Origin: CAZCQP01 sp964500895 | GTDB taxonomy: Bacteria > Bacillota > Clostridia > Lachnospirales > JAISER01 | Length of the DNA: 45,374 nucleotides | Assembly: GCA_964500895.1 (NCBI GenBank) | Contig: CAZCQP010000019.1 | Location: 1 to 45,374 of the forward strand | Reading direction: 5' to 3' | Shown here: positions 34,572-42,747 of the stretch, one piece after another | Layout: each line of letters begins with the position of its first letter | Position numbering within the stretch: the first letter of the stretch is position 1 | The notes under the pieces: generated by a model | The model's input: the letters and a program-made list of their open reading frames with translations, nothing else | Database searches by the model: none | What the model was told of the DNA's origin: nothing | Made by a program: the position numbers and the translations under genes

Positions 34572-34607
34572 GAAACAATCCGGCGGCAAAAACCACCGGA
34601 TTGTTTC
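34572..34607 (-). terminator. Hairpin between peptide-binding protein and permease genes
   Basis: GAAACAATCCGG (34572-34583) pairs with CCGGATTGTTTC (34596-34607) around a 12-nt loop that contains CGG/CCA pairs. On the minus strand it lies 24 bp after the binding-protein stop and is followed by a mixed T-rich stretch. It probably limits read-through into the permease genes. Confidence 0.65.
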
Positions 34608-34630
34608 ATTGTTCACGGACGAGACTTCTC

Positions 34631-36223
34631 TTATTGAAGGGCTGCCGCTTTTAAGTTCAAGGAACCGTCTGGTCTTAAGGAAACGCCGCTTAAATAGGTT
34701 TTAGAACCGGCAATCACTTGGTCGTTGCCCAGGAACAACCATGGGGCATCTTCCCAAACAATTTTTTGTGCATCGGCGTAAATGGTTGCCATTTCTGCCG
34801 GGTCGCTGGTGGCCAAACCTGCATCTAACAGCGTGTCAAATTCAGGGTTGTTGTAGTAAGCGGTGTTGGCACTGGTTGGTGGTGCCATTTGGCTGTACAG
34901 AATGCTGCGCATAGAGCCGTCGGCATCGAAAGAGGAAGCAGACCAGTTCACGTACCACATTTCAATGGTGGCATCTGCTTTGTCTACGTAGATCAAGCTG
35001 TCGATGATGTTGGGTTCCATAGGCATCACGTTTACTTTAATGCCGATTTGAGACAGTTGTTGTTGCACAAACTGCATCCCTTTTTCTTCGTTGGTGGTGT
35101 TGTCACCCCAAATGGTTACTTCAAACCCATCTGGATAACCCGCTTCGGCCATTAAGGCTTTTGCTTTTTCCAGGTCGTATGTATACGGGGTTTGTGGGCT
35201 GTAGTAAGACACGGTGGATGGGAAGCAGGAGTTCACTTCGGAAGCATAGCCGTTGAAAATGGTTTTAGCGTATGCGTTTTTGTCAATGGCGTAGTTCATA
35301 GCCTGACGCACCCGAGGGTCGGACAATTCGGTCTTGTCGTTGTTCAGGGTTACATAGCGCATAATGTTGGAAGGGCTGGCAATGACTGCAATGTCTTTGG
35401 TGCCTTCCACATTAGCAGCTTGCATGGCTGGCAGCGGGTAGATAAAATCTGCTTCGCCGGTTTGCAGCATGGCCACGCGGGAACCATCTTCTGGCACAGC
35501 ACGGAAAGTTAAGCTGTCTACAGAAGGTTTTTCGCCCCAGTATTCAGCGTTGGGGTTCACGGTCAAACGGTCCCCTTCCACTCTTTCAACAAACACGTAT
35601 GGGCCTGTACCCACAGGGGTTTTAGCCAAGCCTTCGGTGCCCAGTTCTGCAATGGCTTTGGGGCTGATCACTAAAAATTGGGTAAATTGGTTAATGAAAG
35701 AGCTGTTAGGCGCTTTAGTTTTAATGACGATGGTGTAATCGTCTGGTGCGGTTACAGATTCCCAGGTGTTGGCCCGGCGGAATTGACGGAAAGATTCATT
35801 GGCCATAACCCGTTCGTAGTTGGCAATGAATGCAGCAGCGTTAAAGTCTGTGCCGTCATGGAATTTCACGCCTTGGCGCAATTTAAAGGTGTAGGTCAAG
35901 TTGTCGTCAGATGCTTCGTAGCTTTCGGCCAGCACAGGCACAATGTTTTGAGCATCGTCGAAAGCAATCAAGCCTTCGTACATGGTGCGGCTAATGGTGA
36001 TGGACAGGGTGTCTGTGGTGTTGTGTGGGTCCAGAGATTGAAGGTCCACGTTAAAGGCCACCACAAGGTCTTTGTCTGGTGCTGTGGTTTGGCCTTCGGC
36101 TGGAGCTTCGGCTTCTGTGCCCTCTGCGGGTGCTGCACTTGGTGCAGGTGCGTTGCTTTTACAAGCTGCCAGAGAGAAGCCCAGCGCCACTGCCATAAAC
36201 AGAGCAATGCTTTTTCTTTTCAT
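34631..36223 (-). CDS. Peptide ABC transporter substrate-binding lipoprotein, DppA/OppA-type
   Basis: A 530-residue SBP_bac_5-family lipoprotein. The signal peptide (MKRKSIALFMAVALGFS) ends in lipobox LAAC with Cys21, then a 30-residue Ala/Pro/Glu linker. Family motifs are DLQSLDPHNTTDTLS, LAESYEASDDNLTYTFKLRQGVKFHDG and YVTLNNDKTELSDPRVRQAMNYAIDK. It captures oligopeptides or similar compounds outside the membrane for the importer. The ATG follows AAAGGAGG. It is 36 bp after cutC on the same strand. Ligand class cannot be refined from sequence; nickel- and glutathione-binding proteins share the fold. Confidence 0.92.
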   Translation of the reverse strand: MKRKSIALFMAVALGFSLAACKSNAPAPSAAPAEGTEAEAPAEGQTTAPDKDLVVAFNVDLQSLDPHNTTDTLSITISRTMYEGLIAFDDAQNIVPVLAESYEASDDNLTYTFKLRQGVKFHDGTDFNAAAFIANYERVMANESFRQFRRANTWESVTAPDDYTIVIKTKAPNSSFINQFTQFLVISPKAIAELGTEGLAKTPVGTGPYVFVERVEGDRLTVNPNAEYWGEKPSVDSLTFRAVPEDGSRVAMLQTGEADFIYPLPAMQAANVEGTKDIAVIASPSNIMRYVTLNNDKTELSDPRVRQAMNYAIDKNAYAKTIFNGYASEVNSCFPSTVSYYSPQTPYTYDLEKAKALMAEAGYPDGFEVTIWGDNTTNEEKGMQFVQQQLSQIGIKVNVMPMEPNIIDSLIYVDKADATIEMWYVNWSASSFDADGSMRSILYSQMAPPTSANTAYYNNPEFDTLLDAGLATSDPAEMATIYADAQKIVWEDAPWLFLGNDQVIAGSKTYLSGVSLRPDGSLNLKAAALQ

Positions 36224-36259
36224 TCGGTAAAATCCTCCTTTAAATTCGTGTGCTTAATT

Positions 36260-37033
36260 TTAGCAGCCGCTTTTGGCGTTTGCACATACTGCGCCGATGT
36301 AGCTGCAATCAATGATGTTGAACCGGTCTTCGGGGGGATACAACGCCCCGCCAAAGAAAATTTTGCTGTTGTTGGTGGTGGATTGGTCGTACATGGTTTT
36401 GTGTGCTGCCAAGTGAATTTCTGTGCAGTTGCTTTCACTAATGACACGGCCCATGGTTTTTAAATTGATGCCTGCACCCGGCAAAATTTGAATGCGCCCT
36501 GCGGCGTATTCAATCATTTCCTTAATGGTGGAAGCCCCCAGCAAAGCAGAAGGTTCTTGGCCGCTGGTCAACACCCGGGTAACCCCCAGCTCAACCAGCA
36601 CGTCCAGAGCCGCTTTCCAGTCCGGCACCACGTCTATGGCCCGGTGGAACACGGTGGTTTTGTCTCCGGCCAGCTGCACCATTTCTTTGGTGCGTTCCAC
36701 GTCAATGGTACCGTCTTCATGCAAAAAACCAAACACAATGCCGTCTGCCCCGTTGTCCAGCAGCATACGGGCATCTGCCTTGGCCGTTTCAAACTCCACA
36801 TCTGTGTAGCAGAAACCACCTTCTCTTGGGCGAATCATGGTAATGATTTGCATTTTGGAGCCATTTTCCAGCTTTTCCAGTTCTTTTCTGGTGGTAATCA
36901 GCGTGCCCACAGAAGGGGTAAGCCCCCCGTGAAACAAGCAGGAATTCAATTCCACACGGGTAGAACCGGCTTTACAGGCTTCCAGCACGTCATCTGCACT
37001 GCCGCAACAAACTTCAACAAGTATGTCTTTCAT
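36260..37033 (-). CDS. cutC: CutC family protein
   Basis: A 257-residue CutC-type TIM barrel. Characteristic segments are LVEVCCGSADDVLEACKAGSTRVELNS, HGGLTPSVGTL, ITMIRPREGGFCYTD, FHRAIDVV and, near the end, CTEIHLAAHK. CutC was named for copper homeostasis in E. coli, but that role is disputed and the chemistry is unsettled. Here it is the first gene of the peptide importer operon and is divergent from a ROK regulator, with no copper gene near. This suggests a metabolic role in the same pathway as the imported compound. The unusual C-terminus carries several Cys residues (DCSYIGAVCANAKSGC). Confidence 0.87.
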   Translation of the reverse strand: MKDILVEVCCGSADDVLEACKAGSTRVELNSCLFHGGLTPSVGTLITTRKELEKLENGSKMQIITMIRPREGGFCYTDVEFETAKADARMLLDNGADGIVFGFLHEDGTIDVERTKEMVQLAGDKTTVFHRAIDVVPDWKAALDVLVELGVTRVLTSGQEPSALLGASTIKEMIEYAAGRIQILPGAGINLKTMGRVISESNCTEIHLAAHKTMYDQSTTNNSKIFFGGALYPPEDRFNIIDCSYIGAVCANAKSGC

Positions 37034-37060
37034 GCCAATACCTCACATTATATGTAATCA

Positions 37061-37081
37061 TTATTAAACGCATTATAATAA
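37061..37081. promoter_or_regulatory. Candidate ROK operator A, over the cutC -10 box
   Basis: TTATTAAACGCATTATAATA (37061-37080) is nearly identical to a second site at 37168-37187 (four mismatches in 21 positions). The outer parts TTATTA and TAATAA are inverted repeats. It covers the -10 of the cutC promoter, so a protein bound here would block that promoter. Confidence 0.6.
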
Positions 37082-37100
37082 ATATTAAGCACTATGTCAA
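37072..37100 (-). promoter_or_regulatory. Sigma-A promoter of the cutC-dpp-pepA operon
   Basis: On the minus strand, TTGACA (37100-37095) and TATAAT (37077-37072) are both perfect consensus and 17 bp apart. The start site would be near 37065, giving a leader of about 30 nt. Confidence 0.85.
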
Positions 37101-37108
37101 TAACCATC

Positions 37109-37137
37109 TTGATATATTTATAAATATTGTATATAAT
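37109..37137 (+). promoter_or_regulatory. Sigma-A promoter of the ROK regulator gene
   Basis: TTGATA (37109-37114) and TATAAT (37132-37137) are 17 bp apart. The start site would be near 37144, giving a leader of about 60 nt that contains operator B. Confidence 0.8.
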
Positions 37138-37167
37138 GGATATAGAACCAATAACGTAGACAATTAA

Positions 37168-37188
37168 TTATTAAATCCATGATAATAT
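37168..37188. promoter_or_regulatory. Candidate ROK operator B, in the leader of the ROK gene
   Basis: TTATTAAATCCATGATAATA (37168-37187) matches site A. It lies about 25-45 bp downstream of the expected transcription start of the ROK gene, a position that fits autorepression by blocking elongation. Confidence 0.6.
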
Positions 37189-37204
37189 ACAGCAGGGGTG
37201 TGCC

Positions 37205-38389
37205 ATGGTTAAAAACAGCCGTATTGATCAAGACTTTATGAAAAGAACCAATCGGCAGCTTGTTTTTTCTGAAATTTACAAGGCCAAAGAGCTTTCCCGG
37301 GCGCAAATTGCCCAGCTAACAGGCATTAGCGTGATGAGCGCCGGGCGCATTGCAGACGAGCTTATTGAAAAAGGGCTGCTGAAAGAAAGCGAAAGCACGG
37401 AACAGCAAACGGTAGGCCGCCCGCCTAAAATATTAACGGTGGCTACAGAAAAGCTACATAGTGTCAGTGTGATTGTGCGCAGCTACGGGGTGTCTGTGGG
37501 TTTAACCAACCCTTACGGCAAGCTGGTGGCCAAAAAGGATTATGCGGAAACTTTTGAAGGCAAAACCGCCCAGGAAGCCATGGACCATATCGGCACCTAT
37601 TTAAGCCAGTTTATAGAAGAACACGCCCACGTTGCCATGCTGAAAACCATTGGGGTGGTGATGCCCGGTTTGATAGACACCGAAAAAGGGGTGCTGGTTT
37701 TTTCCTCCCATTTTAATTGGCGGAACGTGCCATTGGTGGGCTGGCTGCAAAAACAGCTGCCCGGGTACACCATTGTGCCGGAGAATGACATTAAAGCCCA
37801 CGCTTTGGCGGAAAGCCGTTTTGGTGCCGCACAAGGTTACCAAAATTTTGTGCTGCTAAGTATTGGCAACGGCGTGGGGGCGGCTGCGGTGATAAACGGG
37901 GAAATATATAGGGGTGAAAACAACGCCGCTGGGGAAATTGGCCACATCATTTTAAACCCCAGTGGCCGCATGTGCGAATGCGGCAAGATTGGCTGTTTGC
38001 AAACAAACGTGGCCAAGTGGGCCATTTTGCAGGAAGCCCGTTCTGTGCGGGCCAACCAGAACATTCAGGTGAAAGACATTTTGCTGGCTTATGAAATGGG
38101 TGAGCCTTGGGCCAGAAACCTGTTAAACCGTGTACTGGAATTTACCTTTGTAGCCTTGAACCTTTTGTCCAACACCTTTGCACCCCAGGCCATTTTGCTG
38201 GGGGGCAGCCTGGTGGAAGAAAACCCGGCTTTAAAGGCTATGATTGTGCAAAAGCACGCCACCCAAAGCCACGCCTACAGCAGCAATAATTACCGGCTGG
38301 ATTTTTCTGCCCTGGGTAAGAACGGGGCCATCATTGGGGGTGCCACTGCCGCTTTTTTCCACGGGGTACACAAGCTGGTCACTGAATAA
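37205..38389 (+). CDS. ROK-family transcriptional repressor (NagC/XylR type)
   Basis: A 394-residue regulator. Residues 28-57 form a winged helix-turn-helix (LSRAQIAQLTGISVMSAGRIADELIEKG) followed by the linker GRPPK. The ROK domain carries the signature GEIGHIILNPSG (243-254) and the zinc site CECGKIGC (257-264). The phosphate-binding DxGxT of true sugar kinases is not present: the corresponding stretch reads VIVRSYGVSVGLTNPYG, so it should be a sensor only. ROK repressors respond to sugars or amino sugars. It starts at ATG 37205 and is divergent from cutC. Confidence 0.92.
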   Translation: MVKNSRIDQDFMKRTNRQLVFSEIYKAKELSRAQIAQLTGISVMSAGRIADELIEKGLLKESESTEQQTVGRPPKILTVATEKLHSVSVIVRSYGVSVGLTNPYGKLVAKKDYAETFEGKTAQEAMDHIGTYLSQFIEEHAHVAMLKTIGVVMPGLIDTEKGVLVFSSHFNWRNVPLVGWLQKQLPGYTIVPENDIKAHALAESRFGAAQGYQNFVLLSIGNGVGAAAVINGEIYRGENNAAGEIGHIILNPSGRMCECGKIGCLQTNVAKWAILQEARSVRANQNIQVKDILLAYEMGEPWARNLLNRVLEFTFVALNLLSNTFAPQAILLGGSLVEENPALKAMIVQKHATQSHAYSSNNYRLDFSALGKNGAIIGGATAAFFHGVHKLVTE

Positions 38390-38424
38390 GCCTTGAACAA
38401 ACATTGATAGAAGGAGCAATCAAT

Positions 38425-40896
38425 TTGAGCGCACTATTTACTTTAGAAGAACAACAATGGATTCAAAAACACTACAACGCTTTTTGTAACCGGATGCCAC
38501 AGGCGGCAGAAAAGGTAGCCAACCTTCTGCCGGGCTTGACAGAAGACGAGCAATGGGGCTTGCAATACACCTATGGCTTTATGCCGGTAAGCGATGTGCT
38601 GTCCTGCCCGGTAGACTTAATCGTGGATTTTGTGAAGCATGGGGTGATGCTTTACCACACAACCCCTTGGCTGAACCAAAAAGCAGTGCCCACAGACATT
38701 TTTTTACCCTTTGTTTTGTTCTATCGCATCAATAATGAAGCTGCGGAACCCCACCGGCAGTTCATCTACGAAGCGTTGCACCCCCGCATAGAAGGCAAAA
38801 GCGCCCAAGAAGCCGCTTTGGAAGCCAACTACTGGTGCGGGGAAGAAGCCACCTACCGCTCCACCGACGACCGCACCCTTTCCGCCGCCGCCGTTTTGCG
38901 CCGTGGGTTTGGCCGCTGCGGGGAGGAATCCACCTTACTGTGTAGCGTATTGCGGGCCATTGGCATCCCTGCCCGGCAATGCTACACCCCACGCTGGGCC
39001 CATTGTGACGACAACCACGCCTGGGTAGAGGCCTACATTGACGGCAAGTGGCAGTATTTAGGGGCTTGCGAGCCGGAGCCTGTTTTGAACAAGGGCTGGT
39101 TTACTGCGGCCGCTTCCAAAGCCATGCTGGTGTATGCCCGTGGGTTCACAGATGGCATTCAAGGGGCACACACCATTTGCCAAACCCCGGTGTATACGGT
39201 GTTGAACAGCTTGGACACTTATGCACAAACGAAGGACATCACCGTGCAACTCACCCAGAACGGACAGCCTGTGGCTGGAGGCTTGGTGCGGCTGGAACTG
39301 GCCAACGGGGCGGAACTGTCCCCCATTGCCTCCCTCACTACCGATGCCAGGGGGGAAGTGCATTTTACCACCGGCTTGGGGGATTTACACGTTCATGCCA
39401 CAGATGGAAACGTTTATGTAGAAGCGTTGATGGATGTGCGCAACCAGTCCGCCTTAACCCTGGATTTGAGCCATGCCCCATTGCAAGAAGCAGTGCGTAC
39501 CTTTGCCCTGCGCCCCCCCGCTTCTGCCTTTGCCCCAGCCCCAAGCATAACGGCGCAAATGCAAGCAGCGCACGAAAAACGGCTGGCCACTTGCGAACAA
39601 TTAAGAAATGAAAAAGCCGCCCGTTTGGCGGCTATGGGCAACGGCCCGGAGATTGCAGCGTTTCTTGCCCAAGAAAATTTTGCAGACGAAGATAAACAAG
39701 CTTTGCTCTGTACCCTGCGGGAAAAAGATTTTGTGGACGTAACCAGCCACTGTTTAACCGATTGTTTGAAAGCCGCCCTTCCTTTTGCCCAAAACTTCCC
39801 GGCAGATATTTTTAAAGCTTACGTGCTTTGCCCCCGGGTGGAAAACGAACAACTGTTGCCCCACCGCCAAGACATTCACCGTTATTTTGCAGAAAAAGGG
39901 CTGCATTTTGAAAACGGGGAAGAAGTTTGGGCTTATTTACAGGAACACACCACCCTGCTGGACGACTATGATGACCCGGCCCTATACGCCACCCCCCAAG
40001 GCATTTTGGCCCATGGAGTGTCTACCACCCACAACAACGACGTGGCCTTTGTTCAAATTTGCCGCAGCCTGGGTTTTGCGGCCCGGCTTTCTCCCATTAC
40101 GGGGGAGAAGGAAGTGTATGCAAACAACCGGTTTGTGCCTGTGGGCCGAGATGCGAATGCCTACGGGGTGTTGTGCATCACCAGCGCCACTGGCAAACCT
40201 TTAACCTACGGTGTGCAGTTTACCGTTGCCCGGCTGATGGACGGGGTGTATCATACCTTAAAATCTGAAACCGGTGTGTTGGAAGGCGCTTTAACCTTCA
40301 CGCTGCCCGTGGGGGATTACAGGGTGATGACCATGGCCCGGCAAATTGACGGTTCAGTGCTTTGCAAGACCTACCCGGTACACCTGGGTTCTGGCGAAAT
40401 CAAAAATTTGGCCATTGAACTTTGCCCAGACAACACCCTAGAACTGTTGAAATTTGCCCCATTGCCTAAAGCTTTTTTAACCACGGCAGAAGGGAATGCC
40501 TTGGACGTATTAGCAGCCATTGGCCCCCGGAAGGGCATCCTTTGTTTTGCAGAGCCGGGGCAAGAGCCTACGGAGCATTTCTTCCGGGAAGTGATGGAGC
40601 TGGCGGAAACTTTTAACAGCCGGAAACTGCCTTTGTTCATCATTTTAAGCCGGACGGAAGCCTTACAAGACGGCACATTACAATTGCTGCTACAGGCTGT
40701 TCCCGGGGTGATTACAGCGGTTTGCCCGGAGGAAACGTATTCGGAAGTGTTGCGCAAGGTGATGGGCGAAGGAGACGAACGCAAGCCTTTTGTGCTGGCA
40801 GTGGATGAAAACCATCGGGGGCTTTTTGCCTTTGCCAACTACAATGTGGGTGCGGCGTTAACGGTGTTGAACGTGTTTGACAGTTTGCCCCAGTAA
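38425..40896 (+). CDS. Transglutaminase-like cysteine protein, cytoplasmic, multidomain
   Basis: An 823-residue protein. The transglutaminase core is at about 155-225: nucleophile Cys165 in FGRCGEESTLL, His198 in CDDNHAWVEAYIDGKW, and an acidic residue (Glu216, ACEPEP) where Asp is common. A beta-sandwich segment follows (230-330). A second, degenerate transglutaminase-like region appears near 530-590 (NNDVAFVQICRSLGFAARLSP) without the Cys. The last 130 residues look thioredoxin-like but lack CXXC. No signal peptide is present, so it acts inside the cell, probably as an amidase or peptidase on imported peptides. TTG 38425 is preferred over TTG 38404 because AAGGAG lies 8 bp before it. It follows the ROK gene by 35 bp. 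Confidence 0.85.
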   Translation: MSALFTLEEQQWIQKHYNAFCNRMPQAAEKVANLLPGLTEDEQWGLQYTYGFMPVSDVLSCPVDLIVDFVKHGVMLYHTTPWLNQKAVPTDIFLPFVLFYRINNEAAEPHRQFIYEALHPRIEGKSAQEAALEANYWCGEEATYRSTDDRTLSAAAVLRRGFGRCGEESTLLCSVLRAIGIPARQCYTPRWAHCDDNHAWVEAYIDGKWQYLGACEPEPVLNKGWFTAAASKAMLVYARGFTDGIQGAHTICQTPVYTVLNSLDTYAQTKDITVQLTQNGQPVAGGLVRLELANGAELSPIASLTTDARGEVHFTTGLGDLHVHATDGNVYVEALMDVRNQSALTLDLSHAPLQEAVRTFALRPPASAFAPAPSITAQMQAAHEKRLATCEQLRNEKAARLAAMGNGPEIAAFLAQENFADEDKQALLCTLREKDFVDVTSHCLTDCLKAALPFAQNFPADIFKAYVLCPRVENEQLLPHRQDIHRYFAEKGLHFENGEEVWAYLQEHTTLLDDYDDPALYATPQGILAHGVSTTHNNDVAFVQICRSLGFAARLSPITGEKEVYANNRFVPVGRDANAYGVLCITSATGKPLTYGVQFTVARLMDGVYHTLKSETGVLEGALTFTLPVGDYRVMTMARQIDGSVLCKTYPVHLGSGEIKNLAIELCPDNTLELLKFAPLPKAFLTTAEGNALDVLAAIGPRKGILCFAEPGQEPTEHFFREVMELAETFNSRKLPLFIILSRTEALQDGTLQLLLQAVPGVITAVCPEETYSEVLRKVMGEGDERKPFVLAVDENHRGLFAFANYNVGAALTVLNVFDSLPQ

Positions 40897-40950
40897 TTGC
40901 TGGAAGTATAATAAACGGGTTTTTTCGTACAATAAGGCAGAGGTGATATT

Positions 40951-41103
40951 ATGGCCAAAGCCGGTATGAGACGGCCAGACCCCAGCGACCCGCATGGAAC
41001 GGAGAGCAACCACAAGCCACATTTTAAGAAAAATGATGCGCCTCCGGTTCCAGAGCTTCAGGGCAAGGCTAAAAATAGCAGTGAAAAAGCAAATCGTGCT
41101 TGA
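40951..41103 (+). CDS. Small conserved-looking 50-residue protein
   Basis: A 50-codon frame starting at ATG 40951 with AGAGGTG 7-8 bp upstream and ending in TGA before a terminator hairpin. The product is very hydrophilic: MAKAGMRRPDPSDPHGTESN at the start, then HFKKNDAPPVPELQGKAKN. It is basic, Pro- and Asn-rich, with no membrane helix and no Cys. The composition and the KNDxPPVPExQGKAK-like stretch recall a family of small hypothetical clostridial proteins, by memory only. It lies 54 bp after the transglutaminase-like gene. Function unknown. Confidence 0.72.
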   Translation: MAKAGMRRPDPSDPHGTESNHKPHFKKNDAPPVPELQGKAKNSSEKANRA

Positions 41104-41114
41104 TGATCAAAACC

Positions 41115-41146
41115 TGGGGGCGGATATGGAATCCGCCCCCATTTAT
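41115..41146 (+). terminator. Intrinsic terminator after the 50-residue protein gene
   Basis: TGGGGGCGGAT (41115-41125) pairs with ATCCGCCCCCA (41131-41141) over a 5-nt loop; TTTATG follows. The T tract is short, but the stem is very GC-rich. Confidence 0.75.
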
Positions 41147-41153
41147 GCATTTA

Positions 41154-41236
41154 AAAGATTGCGGACGACCAATGGTCGCCCCTACAACTGCCATTTGGTG
41201 CATTGTGTAAGGGCGAGCACTGCTCGTCCGCTCTTT
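41154..41236. repeat. REP-like inverted pair
   Basis: Two units point head to head: 41161-41187 and 41206-41231. Each, read outward from its head, is TGTAG or TGTAA, then GGG, a small hairpin, and TCCGC. The hairpins are CGACC-AAT-GGTCG (41165-41177) and CGAGC-AGT-GCTCG (41215-41227). The pair also folds on itself as a 26-bp inverted repeat. It lies between the terminator of the 50-residue gene and the 3' end of the response regulator gene. Confidence 0.7.
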
Positions 41237-41239
41237 GCT

Positions 41240-42736
41240 TTAAGAATACAAATTCTTATATTCGCTGGGGGTGACCCCAACCATTTTTTTAAAAATTTTT
41301 GTAAAATAATTTTGGCTGTTAAAACCCACCTGGTACGTAATTTCTTTAATGCTCAAATTTTGCAGCAGCAATTCCTTGGCTTTGTGAATCCTTCTTTCCG
41401 TAAGAAAGTCACTAAAATTCTGATTGGTTTGCTTTTTCAGCACCCGGCTTAAATAGTTGGCCGTCAAGTTTAAATGGGCGGCCACATCTTCCAGGGTGAT
41501 GTTGCGGCAATAGTTTTGTTCAATATAGCGCAGGGCTTCTGCCCCTATGCCGTGCAAGTCCCCGGTGCTGCTGCGCAAAAGGTCCATAATTTCCATAATA
41601 TGCGTGGTAAAGTATTGGGTCAGCTGCCGGTAGCTGCCAATGGTGGCCATTTCCTCCATGGAAAAGGTTTGCAGAGATTGTGCCGTAATGCAACGGTCTT
41701 CGGCAAACTTCACAGCCAGTATTAAAAAGCGGTACAGCATGTCTTTGGATTGCTGAAAAGTGTGGTTTAAAGCCACCCTTGCGGCAAAGTCGTGCAGGCA
41801 TTCTTCGGTTGCCTGTTTTTTTAATAGTATTTGTTCAAAATCCGCAGAGAGCTGCTTGGCCTCTGACCCGTCCCCCGCCTCGCTTTTCTGGCTAGACAGG
41901 CACTGCTTTTGCTGGTTTCTTGCATCTTGATAAGACTGGTGAAATTCCGCAGGGCTTTCGTATATGCCACCCAGAGTGACAATGTGTTCCTGGGGCAAAT
42001 GGTGGTTTAAATATAAATTTACATACTTTTTTAAATGGTCGACATCCGCCTGGGTTTGTTTTTCCCCAGACAACACAAAAAACACCAGATGGTTATGGTA
42101 CCGCTGGCCAATGGCAATAAGCCCCAGGTTTTGCAGCTCTGTTTTAAGCTGGGAAAGCAACAGCTGGGGCATGGCTTCGCAATACACAACCAGGCAAAAG
42201 CCGCTTTGCACTTTACAATCCAAAAAGGAAAAAAAAGTGTCTAACAGCACGTTTTCATTGCCGGAAATTAAAGCATACACACAATCGCTTTCCACAATGG
42301 GGCGAATGCGTTCCACCCGGCTCATCAGGGCTGTGTTTTCCTGGGAATGCTGCCGTTCATTTTCAATTTTTGAAATGGTTTGGCGGATGGCATCCTGCAA
42401 CCGGGAAATTTTGGCAGGCTTTAAAATAAAATCCTCCACCCCCAGCTGAATGGCCTCCCGGGCGTATTCAAACCGGTCGTAGGAAGACAAAATGAGAAAC
42501 CTGGCGTGAAGGCCTGAACGGTTTTGCAGCTCCCGAATGGTTTCCAGCCCGTTTAAGCCGGGCATGTTAATGTCCAGCATGATGATATCCGGGGAATAGG
42601 TTTTGCAGATGTTCAGAGCTTCGTAACCGTCCTGGGCTTCCTCCACCTGGTCTATTTCCGGGCAGTGATGGCTTACCATTAATCGGATGGCTTGCCGTTC
42701 AATGGGTTCGTCCTCTACAATGAGCAGCTTATACAT
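41240..42736 (-). CDS. AraC-type response regulator, YesN-like
   Basis: A 498-residue regulator. The receiver domain (1-120) has the acidic pair E8-D9, phosphoacceptor Asp55 in IIMLDINMPG and Lys106 in FILKPAK. A middle region of about 270 residues has no clear motif. The last about 105 residues are the AraC DNA-binding domain (ITLEDVAAHLNLTANYLSRVLKKQTNQNFSDF and SIKEITYQVGFNSQNYFTKIFKK). ATG 42736 has an AAGGAG site that overlaps the end of the kinase gene, so the two are coupled. YesN proteins usually control carbohydrate or peptide uptake genes; its target here is not evident. Confidence 0.93.
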   Translation of the reverse strand: MYKLLIVEDEPIERQAIRLMVSHHCPEIDQVEEAQDGYEALNICKTYSPDIIMLDINMPGLNGLETIRELQNRSGLHARFLILSSYDRFEYAREAIQLGVEDFILKPAKISRLQDAIRQTISKIENERQHSQENTALMSRVERIRPIVESDCVYALISGNENVLLDTFFSFLDCKVQSGFCLVVYCEAMPQLLLSQLKTELQNLGLIAIGQRYHNHLVFFVLSGEKQTQADVDHLKKYVNLYLNHHLPQEHIVTLGGIYESPAEFHQSYQDARNQQKQCLSSQKSEAGDGSEAKQLSADFEQILLKKQATEECLHDFAARVALNHTFQQSKDMLYRFLILAVKFAEDRCITAQSLQTFSMEEMATIGSYRQLTQYFTTHIMEIMDLLRSSTGDLHGIGAEALRYIEQNYCRNITLEDVAAHLNLTANYLSRVLKKQTNQNFSDFLTERRIHKAKELLLQNLSIKEITYQVGFNSQNYFTKIFKKMVGVTPSEYKNLYS

Positions 42737-42747
42737 GGTGAATCTCC

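Noticed and set aside
40994..41452. 152-codon plus-strand frame overlapping the small gene and the response regulator end
   Set aside because: It crosses the terminator and REP-like pair and lies antisense to the AraC domain; the 50-codon frame at 40951 has the ribosome site.
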